Of a stretch of 64,000 bases of DNA, positions 13,201 to 25,300 are shown one piece after another. The stretch covers positions 62,001 through 126,000 of the forward strand of contig BDDC01000011.1 of NCBI GenBank assembly GCA_001662425.1. Direction: 5' to 3'. A program made the translations under genes and the position numbers. Position 1 is the first letter of the stretch; each line of letters opens with the position of its first letter. The notes beneath the pieces are model-generated. The model was given only the letters and a program-made list of their open reading frames with translations. It searched no databases and was not told where the DNA came from. This DNA is from Chlamydomonas sphaeroides. Taxonomy: Eukaryota; Chlorophyta; Chlorophyceae; Chlamydomonadales; Chlamydomonadaceae.

Positions 13201-15594
13201 CGCCGCCAGGGCCACCCACAGCGGCATCAGGCCGGGGAAGATCCACTGGGGGCGCGAGGCGCAGTTCGGGGAGCAGCGCTGCTCTGTCAGCCACACACTG
13301 TCCCAAGGAACGGCCCCAGACCGGTCCGGTCGTCGAGGAGCAGCGGCACGCGGCACGGCAGCAGGTACGGCACTGCCGTACACGAACGCGCCTTGAGCGG
13401 CAGGTACGCGGTGGCGTGGTTGACGTCCAGGCAGGCAAAGCACTCGCGCACCGCCGCCACCAGCGCAGCGCCCAGGCCGTCAGCCGAGGCGTCGCTGGCG
13501 GCGCCAGCGCCGGCGCCCCCGCGCGGCTCTCCGTCCAGGTTGGTCTTGAAGTCCACGCTGCGGGGAGGGGCAGGCGCACGCAGGACGGTCAGGGCGGCTG
13601 GACCCAGCCCGACATCACGCACGCTGGGATACCGCGTTGCAATGTCCGCAGGTAATGTCCGCATGTCCGCAGGCAGCGTGGTGCTGCAGTGCACTTACAA
13701 CGGCGGCAGCCCCACCCGACAGCCCACAGGCGGCAACCGCGGTGCCGCCGCTTGCACACCCGGCAGCACCGCCCCATGGTGCCGCCGTGCTGTCAGCAGG
13801 GCTTCAGCCAGCACGCCCGACAGCCCACAGGCGGAGGCCCCCGGCAAGGCAGCTCTGAGCCATGAAGGCTCAAAGCCTTCGGCCTGCTACCCGGAGCCTA
13901 GATAAGCCTGTCACCTCGCCCATCCAGCCGTACGCATACCCTACTGCATGTCGCTGCGGCGCGCTCTTCACTCACCCGTACGCCACCTCGCCCACGGCCG
14001 CCAACGTGACGTCCGCCAGCGACATCATCAGTTCGATGGGCTCGCCGCTCGCCGCGTGGCGGCTGAGGCGCGGCAGGAAGCGGCTGATGCACCGCCGCAC
14101 CGCCGGCAGGTGGGACGCCAGGCTGCGGGCCAAGAGGACAGGAAGGGCGGGCGGGAAAGATGGGCTCGTTGGGGGCAATCAGGTGGCTGGGTGAGTCACG
14201 TGCCTGTGCTTCGGGATCGATCCTGCTGTGTGCAGCCCTCGCAGCCCCTGCCTTGACAGGCTGCCTTCCCGCCGCCCCTGCCCATCGTGCCCTGCTCCGC
14301 TGACGCGCCCACCTGGAGGGGTGGACGATGGAGGACTCGAAGGCCTTGCGGGCCATGCGCCAGGAGGGCCCGTTCCTGCGCGTGCGTGCGAGCGGCCCCA
14401 GCAGGGACAGGGAGCAGGGACAGAGCAGCGCGTGAGTCGCTGCCGCAGGGACAGAGCAGCGCGCGGGCGTACGCTAGCCGGGCTGCGAGGTTCGTTACGG
14501 CAGGGAAGGGGTCACGGCGGACGCAGCTGCTAGGCTGGAGCAGGTAGGGCGCACACGGCGCAGTTACAGGTGTGGGCGTAGCACCCCACGTATCCACTAC
14601 GGCATCCGTACGGTATCCGTACCGCATGAACACAAGCGTCTCCGAGTCCACATCGTACGCCTCGCCGGTGAGCATGTGGATGCTGTGCTCGTAGCCATAC
14701 GGCCGGCTGAGCAGCTTGTGGGCGTACTTGCTGCGGGGGCGGACACGGAGACAGCAAGCCAGCAGCGGCTCGGACAAGGGTAAGCGTGGAAGGTGCCAGA
14801 AGAGAAAATGCAGGTTTGGGAATCGGGGCAAAAGCAGGCATGGCGGGGCTTGATGTGGGTTGGGGTCTGTGTTGGGAGGGCCGGACGTGGACAGCAAAGG
14901 CGGGCTGGCGGCGACACCGCGGCGGTGGACCCCAGTGGGCACAAATGCAATGAGGGAGCTGGCGAGCGGCGCCGCATAGCGCTTACCGGACGAGGTCCGG
15001 GTCGCTGAGCACGATCCACGGCTTGTTGGCGAACCAGATCTGGGCCGGAGTCCGGGCGGGGGTGTGTGGGGGGCGTTGGGGCTCAGCATCGGCTGGCGTG
15101 CTGCATCGGATGTGAGGAGCAGGGCTGTGACGAGCCGGGGCTCGAACCGGGTCTTACCTTGAACACCCTGCCATACTTGCGGGAGATGCGGTCAATGTAG
15201 GCTGTGAGGTCCTCTCCGGCGATGCTAGGCAGGTTGCCAAGCAGCGGCAGGCCGAGCGGGCCTGGGACGTGGGCAGCAGCACAAGTTATGAGGACGGGCC
15301 CAGAGCCGCGCGTGCGAAAGGCCGGATAGGCACAGGGAACCGGGTTCGGGATAGAGATGGCCAGCTGCCAGACCTGGGATTCGGCGGAGTCTCCACCGCA
15401 ACACGGGGTTGAGCGCGGCCCAGAGCAGGCCCTGCGATGAACGCGCGAGAGGCTCCGTTAGCAGCTTGCGTTGGGAGATATATGCGCCACACGGTAGGGG
15501 CAGAGCCTATGTCGTGAAGGACTCGCAGCCAGCTAGCTTAGGACGAGAGCGCTCCCACCAGCAGAAGCGCGCCTCCAACCGCTGCGAGAAGCAT
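10204..15594 (-). CDS. Cytochrome P450 (copy 1), one exon interrupted by an assembly gap
   Basis: Exons: 15594-15559, 15431-15374, 15261-15158, 15039-14987, 14730-14623, 14375-14313, 14122-13976, 13557-13392, 13245-13045, one exon running from inside the N gap to 12368, 12213-12112, 11892-11788, 11593-11478, 11120-10931, 10719-10678, 10311-10204; at least 560 aa. The N terminus is a membrane anchor (MLLAAVGGALLL, then GLLWAALNPVLRW) followed by the proline hinge RRIPGPLGLPLLGN. Signatures are the I-helix AGFETT, the K-helix ESMR (ExxR), PERW and the heme loop FGAGARMCVG with the cysteine ligand. This is a microsomal-type monooxygenase; the substrate is unknown. It is clearly paralogous to the P450 at 56964-60859 (CYP711/CYP3-like in feel, family not verified). 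The donor after 13392 reads GCGCGT, where the paralogue has GTGCGT. Confidence 0.9.
12003..12131. repeat. Duplicated exon end plus splice donor in a P450 intron
   Basis: The 25 bp covering the end of the I-helix exon (encoding SHPEAQ) and its donor, at 12107-12131, recurs identically at 12003-12027 within the following intron (104 bp offset). Confidence 0.85.
12449..12811. other. Assembly gap (363 N)
   Basis: A run of N hides the 5' part of the P450 copy 1 exon encoding GSSFMAAMLEE, and its acceptor. In the paralogue this exon begins about five codons earlier (VGCGI). Confidence 0.99.
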
Positions 15595-16376
15595 GGCAAT
15601 ACTTTTTGCCAGCTTTTGCGCCGCACAGGTAAATCAGCGGCGGAAATCGAGCAGACCAGGAGCAGACCGTCGTATGCGCCCGAGTCGAGCCTCGGGCAGC
15701 CTCACAGAGCACACAGGCGAACTGACTTGAGCGTCTCCTTAGCTGGTGCAGTACTCTGTCACAACTAGAGCAGGTGTTATATGTGCAGCCCGTTCAAAGC
15801 GGACCCAGGGGCCGGTTCCGCCTGACCCGCTTTGCGATGGTCGATCCCCGCTGCCCGAATCTCTTGCTCAAACAGTTGATGAATGTCTTGCTATAAGCTT
15901 GGGCTGCTGGCGGCCCCACACGCACGCTGCCGCGAAGAACAGTCGCCGACGCGACGGAACACTTGCTGAGCGTGCACTGCACTTCTTACTTCGGCCAAGA
16001 CTTTGAGCATACATCGTCCCTTGTGAAGCAGACATTGATGGCTGTTTGCGGCTTCTGCAGGCTGAATCACATTGCAACCCGAGCTCGCTAAGCGAAGAAG
16101 CCCCCAGAGCAGACAGCCAACATAAACAATTTCACATAGACATAGCTTTCCACTTGCGGCTGTGTGTGCTTTGACCGCCGCTCTGCAGTGTGCGCTGTCA
16201 CACAGCGCCCGAGAGCGCAACGTAAGCTGCAGGAGAACCAACATGCATCATAGGCTGCACAGGAACCTCTAGGGTCGTTGTCGTGGCGGCAGCCTGCAAT
16301 CGTCGGCGCGCAGCATCGGCGTTCTGCCATGCCAGCCGCACGCTAGGCCCCGCCTGCCTTCGGCGAGGCGAGGGTC
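15595..16376. promoter_or_regulatory. Divergent intergenic region between P450 copy 1 and the OPR-like gene
   Basis: About 780 bp separates the two divergent start codons. It is visibly less GC-rich than the flanking exons (for example around 16100-16150) and must hold both 5' UTRs and promoters. I see no motif I can name with confidence. Confidence 0.45.
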
Positions 16377-19300
16377 ATGGCGTCAGCCTTGTCAGGCTCT
16401 ACGGTCAGCCTGGCGTGGCCAGCCAACACCGGAAGCACCTCCGTGGCTGGCATCGCAGCACCGGTCGCACTGCTGCCCATCCGCGCACGGCGCCGCCTCG
16501 CGCTTTCCGCGACCGGCACGCCCGCCGGACCCTATGCACAACCACCTCCAGGCCGTCGCAGCTGGCGGCGTCTTGTGGCCGTGGCTGCGGCAGCAGCCCG
16601 TGCCGCTGCCGCTGCTGCTCGCCCCACGCCGCTGCACCTGGCCGGCCTCGCGCCGCGCCAAAGCGCCACACCCACGCCTTGGGGCATCAATCCATGCCCC
16701 ATTCCCGGCTCCGATGCCATCACATCCAGAGCGTCCATCTCGGGGCGGGCAAGCACGCCGAGCCTGCCGCCGCGCGGCGACGTCGCCTTCGCCCTGCGCC
16801 GTGCCGCTGTCGCCGCCGCCACTGCCGCGACGGCGCGTGGCTCATCGGCGCCCTCCGTTGACCGGGCCGGCGGCGACGGAACTCTGTCTCGAGGGTACTC
16901 GCACGCTAACGGCACCGCTACCGTCGGGCCGCCAAGTACCCGCCCCAGCGGCGCCGATGCTGCCGGCGGCGGCAGCGGCGCCCTGCGCCCCGCGCTGAGC
17001 GTCGGTGACACGTGGGATGCTTACGAGCAAGCGGCCATGGAGGCGGAGGCATGGGTGGAGGCCGAATCCGTGCAGCCGGCTGCACGGCCGGGGGCTAGGG
17101 CAGCTCCGAGCAGGCGCGATGGCGGGGCCCTGCCAGCAGTGGCGGCGTCGGGGGCGGCGGCGCCGAGGCCGGTGCCGCCGGCCCCGCCGCCCCCTGCTAC
17201 GCTTGGAACCAGGTCCGTGCCGGCCGATGACGCCGCCGCCAGGGCTACTTCCAGCCTTAAGCAGCAGAACGAGGAGAGAGCTGCCGCGGCCAGGCCGCCG
17301 CCGGCGTCACCGGCGCCGAGCAGCAGCCGTCGGCGTGGCACAAGCGGCACCACAGCTGGCGGCGGCGGCGGTGGCGGCGGCGGCGGCGGCGGTCAGCGCC
17401 GCGCGAGCAGCCTCGTAGCGTGGTGGGAGTCGTACGAGCGGGAGTCGGAGCCTCCGACCAAGGCCGAGGCGGCCGACGCAGAGGCTCGGGCCGCGGCTAT
17501 CGCGGATGCCGAGGCGGCGGCGGCTCGGGCAGCGGCGCCGCCGACCCACTCCACGATCAGCGCGGCAGCAGCCATGTCGGAGGGCGATACCATGCAGGCG
17601 GGCGGGGCTGCCTCGTCCGAGGCCTCGGAGCCGGGGCTGGGCCCGGCTGCTGCGTCGGATGGGGCCGAGGCGGCGGCGGGGCAGCCCAGCGCTGGCCTGG
17701 AGGCGCCGGGCGCAGCCGGAGACGAGCCGGACGGTCCGCTGGATTGGTCGGACGTGCTGCCGGACTATGTGGACCCGGACTACGAGCAGGGCCGGCTGGG
17801 CCGGGACCGGCTCACGGCGCTGTACTACATCAGGCACGTGCTGGAGCTTCGTGCACCTGAGCTGGCTGCTGAGCGGCTCGGGCGCTAGCTACCCGGCGCC
17901 CCTGCCCACCTGTTTCCCTCTAGCCCTCTCCCACCCGTGCCGCTGCTACTCTTGGTCTGCGGGCGGTATTTCGGCGTGGCTCTGCGTGCCCCGTGTCCCC
18001 CACTGGCCAGCTGCCGCGCCCACCCTCCTTCCCCTCCCCTCTCCTCCCCGCGGCAGGCACCTGGTCCGGCGGCGGCTGATGGCCTCCGACGACGCGCGGC
18101 TGCTGGTGGACGCGCTCGACTGGTGGGGCCGAGGGCCGAGGGGCTCGACTGGTGGGGCCGAGGGCCACCGGACGGGTTGCCGCTGCTGCACCGGCCGGCG
18201 CAGTGCGGCGCAGGGGACAGCAGGCAGCAGGCGCCACGCACCGCGGCGCAGCTGGGACGCCGAGGCAGCGCCACGGCGGCGCGCGCACCCCTATCCGCCT
18301 CACCGGCGCGCGCCTCACAGCAGGCGCGCTGCCCCGTGCAACCGTCCTGCCCCTGGCCGCCCGCCCCCAGGTGTGTGCCGCTGATGGACCTGGCCTGCGT
18401 CAAGGAGGCCTTCCGCATGATCCGAACAGCCAAGCAGGCGAGTGACAGCGAGGACTGAGGGCCAGCGGCGCCCGGTCGGCGGGGCGCCAACCCCATTTCG
18501 CGCCAGCGCCGCCACCCACCCTGCCGGCTACTTGCATGCTGGCCCGCACTCCTTTGGGCCGGGGCTTGCGCTCGGAGATTCCAAGGTAGTTGCTTGCTCC
18601 CAGAGTACATCCCCGCCCGCCATCCTCCCTCTGCAGAGCCGCGAGTTCCCCCGCAACGCCCAGCTGCTGTGCAGCCCCCGCTACGCTGCGGCGCACGCCT
18701 ACGTGGCCGCCCGCCTGCTCGGCCTGGTGGGCGTGTACGGCACCGCCGTACTGGACTGGTCGTACGTGGTCACGGTGGCGAGCGGCATGGCGGCGGGCCG
18801 CATCAGGTGCGGCCCATGCGGGTGATCGCTCTGCGTGCGCGCGAAGGCCGGCGGGGCCGCCGCGGCGTGGGGACGGCGATGGCCCTCCTGTCAGGCTGCC
18901 GTGGAGATCAAGGGCCTTGGCCGTCACGTGCTCACGTTTGCCAAACTTGCCACCGCTGCGCTCGGATGACGCAGGGACCCGGAGCTTCGCCAGCTGATCC
19001 ACGACCGGGGCCTGGAGTTGGCTAAGGAGCACTTGGCGGCGCAGCGGCGGCGGCGGCAGCAGCGGCGGCAGCAGCCCGGCGCGGCGGAGGCGGCAGAAGT
19101 GGAGGCGCCGCTCCGGCGCAGCCCGCGCTGGGGCCACGGCGACGGTGGGCAGCAGCGGCGGGCGGCCGGGCCGGGCGGCGAGGAGGATGGGGTGACGTTG
19201 CGGGACCTGGTGTGCCGGCTGCTGCTGCCGCTGCAGTCGACCGGTCAGCCGATCGATCCCCAGTATCTGCAGCTCGTCGACGAGATGCTGCATCCGCCGC

Positions 19301-22300
19301 GCGAGGAGGACGAGGAGGCGGAGGACGAGGAGGCGAAGGACGAGGAGGCAGCCGCGGCTGACGGTGCTGCTCCGGCCGGCGGCGCAGGCGGCGCAGGCCC
19401 AGCGGCGGCGGTGGCAACCGCCGCCATCGCCGCGCTGCTGCGCGCTGAGCCCAGCGGCGGCGCCGCCGCCAACGCGAGCCTCACCCCTGGCGAGGCGCGC
19501 TGGCGGCAGCGCGTGGCCGACTCGCGGCGGCGCCAACTGGCTGAGGAGCGGCAGCGCAAGCTGCGTCAGCGGCCGCTCTGGCTGCTCCGTGACGTGCTCG
19601 AGCTGTACGGCAAGACCGGCATACGGCTGTCCCCCCTGGCGGAGGCGGCGTTGCGGGACAGCTGCCTGGCCACGGCCGCCGACCTGCGCGCCGCCGCCGC
19701 TGGCAGGCTGGCGCCGCCGCCGGCCGCCGCCGCCGGCTCGCTGACGTCGTGCCTGTACATGCTGTCGCGCGTGGAGCTGCAGGCCCCGGTGGCGGCGGCA
19801 GCTGACGGCGTCGCCGCCGCAGGCGGCGACACCGCGGCGGTGGATCCGTCCTGGACCGCCGAGGCCTTCGCCAGCCTCCGGCCTTGGCTCAGAGAGCTGA
19901 CGCCGCTGCAGCTATCCGGCGTGCCGCTGGCGGCGGCCCGGCTTGGCGTGGCGACGGCGCTGCTGGCGGTGCCGTCGCGCTCGCCGCCGTCGCCGGCGGC
20001 GCCTCCGGAGCCCAGCGCCTTCCTGCTTGACTACCTAGACGCCGTCGACGCGGCGCTGGCGGCGCCGTCGAAACCCATCGGCCGCGGCCTCCGCGGCGGC
20101 GGCGGTGGCGGCGGCGCCAGCGGCCTCAGTGCTATCGACGTCCTGGACATCGTGTCTGGCCTGGCGGCAGCGGGCCTGGGTGCGCTGCCGCCGAGCCACA
20201 AGCCCCTGTACGGCAGGCTGCTGTTTCGGGTCAACGCCGAGCTGTTGTACCAGTCCGGTCAACGCAACAGCTACGTGCCGCCGGCGATGCTGGACCTGCT
20301 GCCGGCGCTGGGCCAGATCGCGCGGCAGGCGGGCAGCTTCGCGGAGATCCCGGCGAGGCTGTTGGCAGACATGCTGGCGATCATGCAGCCGCTGCTGCCC
20401 GGCCGACACGCGGACGGGCTGGCGGCGGTGGCGGCGGCCATGGACGCCATGCGCTGGGTGAGTTGGGTGACCGACGAGTGGGTGCGCACCGTGAGTTCGG
20501 GCTTCGCAGCGGAGCACATGGGGGCAGGGCGCTTGCCAGGGCGGCCGCAGTGCGCTGCCCCGGGGCGGCCAGGGAGGAGCACGGCTGTGCGGGGCCCCTG
20601 ACGCGTCGCCGCGGGTTGCGGTGGTGGTGTCCGCAGGTGTCGCCTCCTCGTGGCTGGGTGGGCGCTTTGTACGAGGCGCTGACGCTGCGGCTGCACGCGG
20701 ACCCTCGGATGGTGCCAGCGCCGGAGGAGCCTCAGCCCGAGCCCGAGCTGGAGCCGGGGCCGGGGCCAAGGCCCCGGCTGGAGCATGCACATGTATCGGA
20801 GCAGGGGCAAGTACCTGCCGGCGCCGCCGAAGCGGCAGGCAGCGAGGCCTCGCCCTCAGCGGCAGCGGCGCCGCCGCTGCGGCGGTGGCAGAGCAGCGCC
20901 AGCTCCTGGGCCTTCCCGCCGCCGCAGCAGCGCGACACGATCCGGCTCGACAGCATGGTTGCGCTGCTGAAGGCGTCCGGCCACCTCGCGCGGGCCGTGC
21001 GACCGGACACGCACGGCGGCGGCCACCGCGGCGCCGCGGCGGCGGCGGCGGCATCGCCGCCAGTTGCGGCAGCGCTGGCAGCAGTGGGCGTCATGCCGCC
21101 ACCGCTGGCGGCGCGGCTGACGGAGCTTCTGGCGACGGCGCTGGCGGCGAGCGAGGCTGGGCCGCAGGAACTGGCGGCGCTTGCCACGTTGGCGGCGCCG
21201 CCCGGCACCGCCGCCGCGTCGGCGGTGCCGTTGGCCGGCGCCGACGGCTGCTGCACGCTGGCCCTGCTGGACGCCTTGTCCGGCCTGCCGCCGCCGCCGC
21301 CGCCGCCGCCGCCACAGGGGCGGCCCAGCGTCGACGTCGCTGGGTCCATCGCCCGTCGCATCGTGCTGGATGCCCTGGAGCAGGGGCTCATCCTGCAGAT
21401 GAGGGGTGACGGCGGCAGCGGTGGACCGCACCCGGCCGTGGCGGCCCGCGGTGCCGCCGTGCTCGAGCGCCAGCTGATGGCGGCGCTAGGCCGGCCGCCG
21501 TCGCCGGTCTGGCGCGAGTTGGCATTGGCGTCCCTGGCGGCGGCCGCCGCTGCGGCGCAGGATGCGCTCCTCGTCGCCGACGGCCGGCTGCAGGCCGCCG
21601 CCTCGTCTGACGGTGCCGCCGCCGGCGCTGCTGCTGTCGACCCTTCCCTGGCGGCGGCGGCTGCCGATGCGGCGGTGGTGGCCCTTCGCGCGGCCAACGC
21701 CCTGCTCGATGCCGTCGAGGACGGCTCAGTCGCGCCGTCGGCCCGGGACGTCGACGCCGTGTGGTGGCGGCGGGTGTCGTACGCGGGGAGCATCTGCCTC
21801 GCCGTCAGCGGCGATGGCATGGTCCTGAACAAGCACTCTGCCTGGCTCCGCGACGCGCCGTCGGCGCCGCCGGAGGTGGCGGCAGCGCTCCTGGACGACG
21901 CAATCCGGTTCGCGCAGCACCTGGCTCGCTGCATTGCTGCAGGCCGAGCACCCGGCGCATCAGTGCCGTCGCTGCTGGCTCTTACCACCGACTTCTTCGC
22001 CGACCTGACCGGGGTCGTCATTCAGTCTTCTAAGAAGATAACGGAGCAGGGACAGCACCCAGGTCCAGCGCCGCCGGCCCCTGGGCGCTCGCCGAGGCCG
22101 ACGGCGACGGTGGCTCTGCCGCCGCTCAGCCCGGGCCAGGTCGTTCGGCTGTCGGAGGTGTGGTCCCTCAGCCGCTACTTCCCCACGCGAGACCCGCGGC
22201 TGGCGGCGGCAGAGGAGGCATACGCGGCACAGGTACGGCGCACGGGTACGGCACGAACGTCAGTCCACGGGTTCGCTGCGTCCGCTGCAGCAGCAACAGC

Positions 22301-25300
22301 AGCGAGTCTGTTACCCAAGCAGCAGCCCGTACCGTGCCAGGTGACGTGAGCGCCTGCCCCCCGGCCTGCCTCTGCGCCCGGCTCACGCCTGTGCCCTTCC
22401 TGCTGCCCGCCTGAACCGCGGCCCTGCGCCTCCGCCTCCTGCTCCTCGGCCGCAGGTGAGCGCCTGCCTGCCGCAGCTGTCGCCGCTCGACTGCTGCGCG
22501 GTGGTGCGGGCGCTGGCGGCCCAGGGCTGGCAGCCGCAGGAGGGGCTCATGGACGAGCTGCTGGAGGCTATGCGGGTGCGTGGGCTGGGGTGGGAGCTGG
22601 GCGGGAGACGGCGAGTCGGGCGGTATAAGTACGACAGCCGCACGTGCGGTTGGGGGGGGCCGTACTTCGTGGGGAGCTCATGGACGAGCTGCTGGAGGCC
22701 ATGCGGGTGAGTTCGCGGCCCACGCCAGCCACTCGCTGCACCCTGCCATGTTCTCGCTACATGCGGGTCGTGTCAGCGGCGGCCTGTGCCATGGCAGCGC
22801 GTGATGAAGCAGGTGCACGTTTGTTGTGAACACGTGCTTGCCTTGACTCTGCCGCAGGCCGACGGCGGCCTGGCCAGCCTGCGCGCCGCGCACGGCCCTT
22901 CCGCGCTGGTGCAGCTGCTGTCCTGGCTGGGTGCCGCGCGCTTCTGCCCGGGCGACGAGTGGATGGGCGAGCTGCTGGCGGCACTGCTGCCGCCGCCGCC
23001 GCCGCTGGAGCAGGCGGTAGCGGGCCCGGCCGACGAGCAGCAGCAGCAGCCACCGGCGGCGGCGGCGCCGCCGCCGCATGCGCCGCCGCCAGCCCCGGCT
23101 GTGCGGGGTGGTGCGAGTATGGATTCGCCCACTCCGGCGGCGGCGCAACAGCCGGAAGCGGCGGTGGCGGCGCCGTCGGCGTCCAGTGCAGCACTGGCTA
23201 TGCCGGCGGCTGCGACAGGGGCAGCGGCGGCGCCGCCGCCACCTCATGCGGCCGCCCTGCAGCGGCTGCCGCAGCTCCGGCCGACCTCGGCGGCACTGCC
23301 GGGCGCAGGGCTGCTGCAGCCGCCGGCGCGGCCAGCGGTGGGCGCTGGGGCTGGCGGGCTGCTGCAGCCTCCGCCGCCGCAGGCGCACATGGGGCGAGCA
23401 GCGGCGGCGGCGGCGTCTGGTCCGGGGGAGTCTGATGCCCTGGGGCAGGACGCAGGGCTGAGGGCGCAGGAGGCTGCTGGCACTGTGGGGGACAACAGAA
23501 CGAGCAGCGGCGGCATCGAAGCGGACAGCACTACGACAAGCAGTAGCAGCACTGGCGTTAGCAGCAGCAGCATGGCTAGTAGCAGATCCAGCGACCGCGA
23601 CGCTGGCGGCAGTGGGCTCAACCGCCTCCAGTGTAGCGTAGATAGCAGCAGCAGCAGCAGCAGCGCCACAGCAACCATTCTTCGCGATGTATCCCACATT
23701 GTCGCCAACAGCAGCACGCATAGCAGCCCAACCCAGCGCAGCATAGATAGCACAGCGCACGCCGGTGCTGCAGAGCCCGGCGGTGCCGCCGCCCCTCACG
23801 GCGCCGCGGCGCCGTCGGACGAAGACCAAGACGCTGTCTTGGGCTTAGGCCTGAATGAGATCAGGGCCCTGGCGGGCGCCCTGACTGTGCTCAAGTTCAC
23901 ACCGCATGTCGGCTGGCTGCGCGGAGCGCTCGCTGCCGGGGGCGCCGCCTCCCTGGCGGCCTCTGCCGTCGCCGTCCGAACAGCCGACGGCGCCGCCGCT
24001 GTCGACGGCGCCGCTGTGCCTTCGCAGCTGGTGGCGGCGCTCCGTGCCTGGACCTCAGTCGCGTCGGCAAGCGCGGCGGCGTTGGCGGCGCCTAGCGGCG
24101 CCGCGGAGCGGTACGAGCTGGCGGCGGCGGCGGCGCGCTTCGCGACTGACATGGCGGCGGCGACGGGGCCGCTGCTGGTCTGGATGTCGGCCGCCGACCT
24201 GGTCACCTGCGCCGAGGCCCTGAGCTCGCTGCAGCAGCTGGCGGCGACGGGCCCCACCGCCGCCACCATGTCTGCCGCCATGTCTGCCGCCACCGCCGCG
24301 GACGTCGCCGCCGCCGACGCCCTGGGCGCGCCGCCGACGCCGGCGCGCCGGCCGTCGCTGCGCGCCCGCTGGTGGTCCGAGCTGGAGCGCGCGACGGCGG
24401 GGGCGCTGCTCGTGCCGCCGTCGCCACCGTCTCCTTCTCAGCCGTCGTCGGCGCCGCTGCCGCCGCAAGCCAGCGGCTACCACCTGTCCATGGTGCTCCG
24501 CTGCATGGCCCTGTCGGGCCACACGCCCTCTTGGGCCTGGCTGCAGCGCTACTGCCGCCACACGGCGCCGCTGCTTGCGACCGCCGCCTTCAAACCCATG
24601 GACATGGCCTTCTGCCTCTGGGCGCTGGCGCGCTGCCACCCGGCCGAGGGGCCGGCGGCGGAGCCGCCGCCGCCGGCGCTGCGGCCGTGGCTTGACGCCG
24701 CGCTGGCGGCGGTGGAGCGCGCGCTGCCGGCGGCCAACAGCGCCGACCTCACCCAGGTGAGTGGGGTGATGGCTGATGGGTCGGCACACAGTCACGCGCC
24801 GTACAGCACCACGGGTCCTGCCGACGGTCCGACGGGTTACCCGGCATGAGCTGCTTGTGCGTAGCACGTGCCGCATGTGTTGGGTGTGCCGTGTGAGTCA
24901 CGGCATCGGAACCGCCGCCCGCAGGTGTTCTGGGCGCTGCCGGTGCTGGGCCTGCCGCCGCAGCGGCGCTGGCTGGCGGCGGTAGAGGCGGGCACGGCGC
25001 GCCGGCTGCGATCGCTCACCCCGGCCGCGCTCGTGTACGGGCTCTGGATGCACGGCAAGTTCGGCCACGCGCCGGACGAGTCGTACGTCACGCAGGCCTT
25101 GCAGGTACGGCACCGGTTGTTGTACGGTACCGGTATGCGGCAACAGCGTCCATGGGCACCCGCGCACCCCCAACATTCCTCCGCGGACGCTCTATCCCCA
25201 CGCTGCTCCGCCCCTCCCTGCCGCCGCCTGTCCCCGGCCGCAGGTCCTGTACCCCCGCCTCCAGGGCCGCGCCTGGGAGGACGCGCCTGGCCCCAGCCGC

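Noticed and set aside
15127..15156. tRNA T-arm-like sequence (GGTTCGAGCCCC on the minus strand)
   Set aside because: It lies in a P450 intron just after a donor. No acceptor stem, D-arm or anticodon arm can be folded around it; it is only a short CCGG hairpin.
17834..17886. Stop codon at 17884-17886 as the end of a separate short gene
   Set aside because: A phase-consistent continuation exists through exons 2-5 using an AG|GC donor, and the downstream exons need an upstream start. It is kept as an alternative in the gene entry.
20732..22021. Long minus-strand open frame (429 codons) antisense to the OPR-like gene
   Set aside because: GC-rich codon bias leaves antisense frames open. The plus-strand reading has repeat motifs and consistent splice phases; the antisense one has neither.
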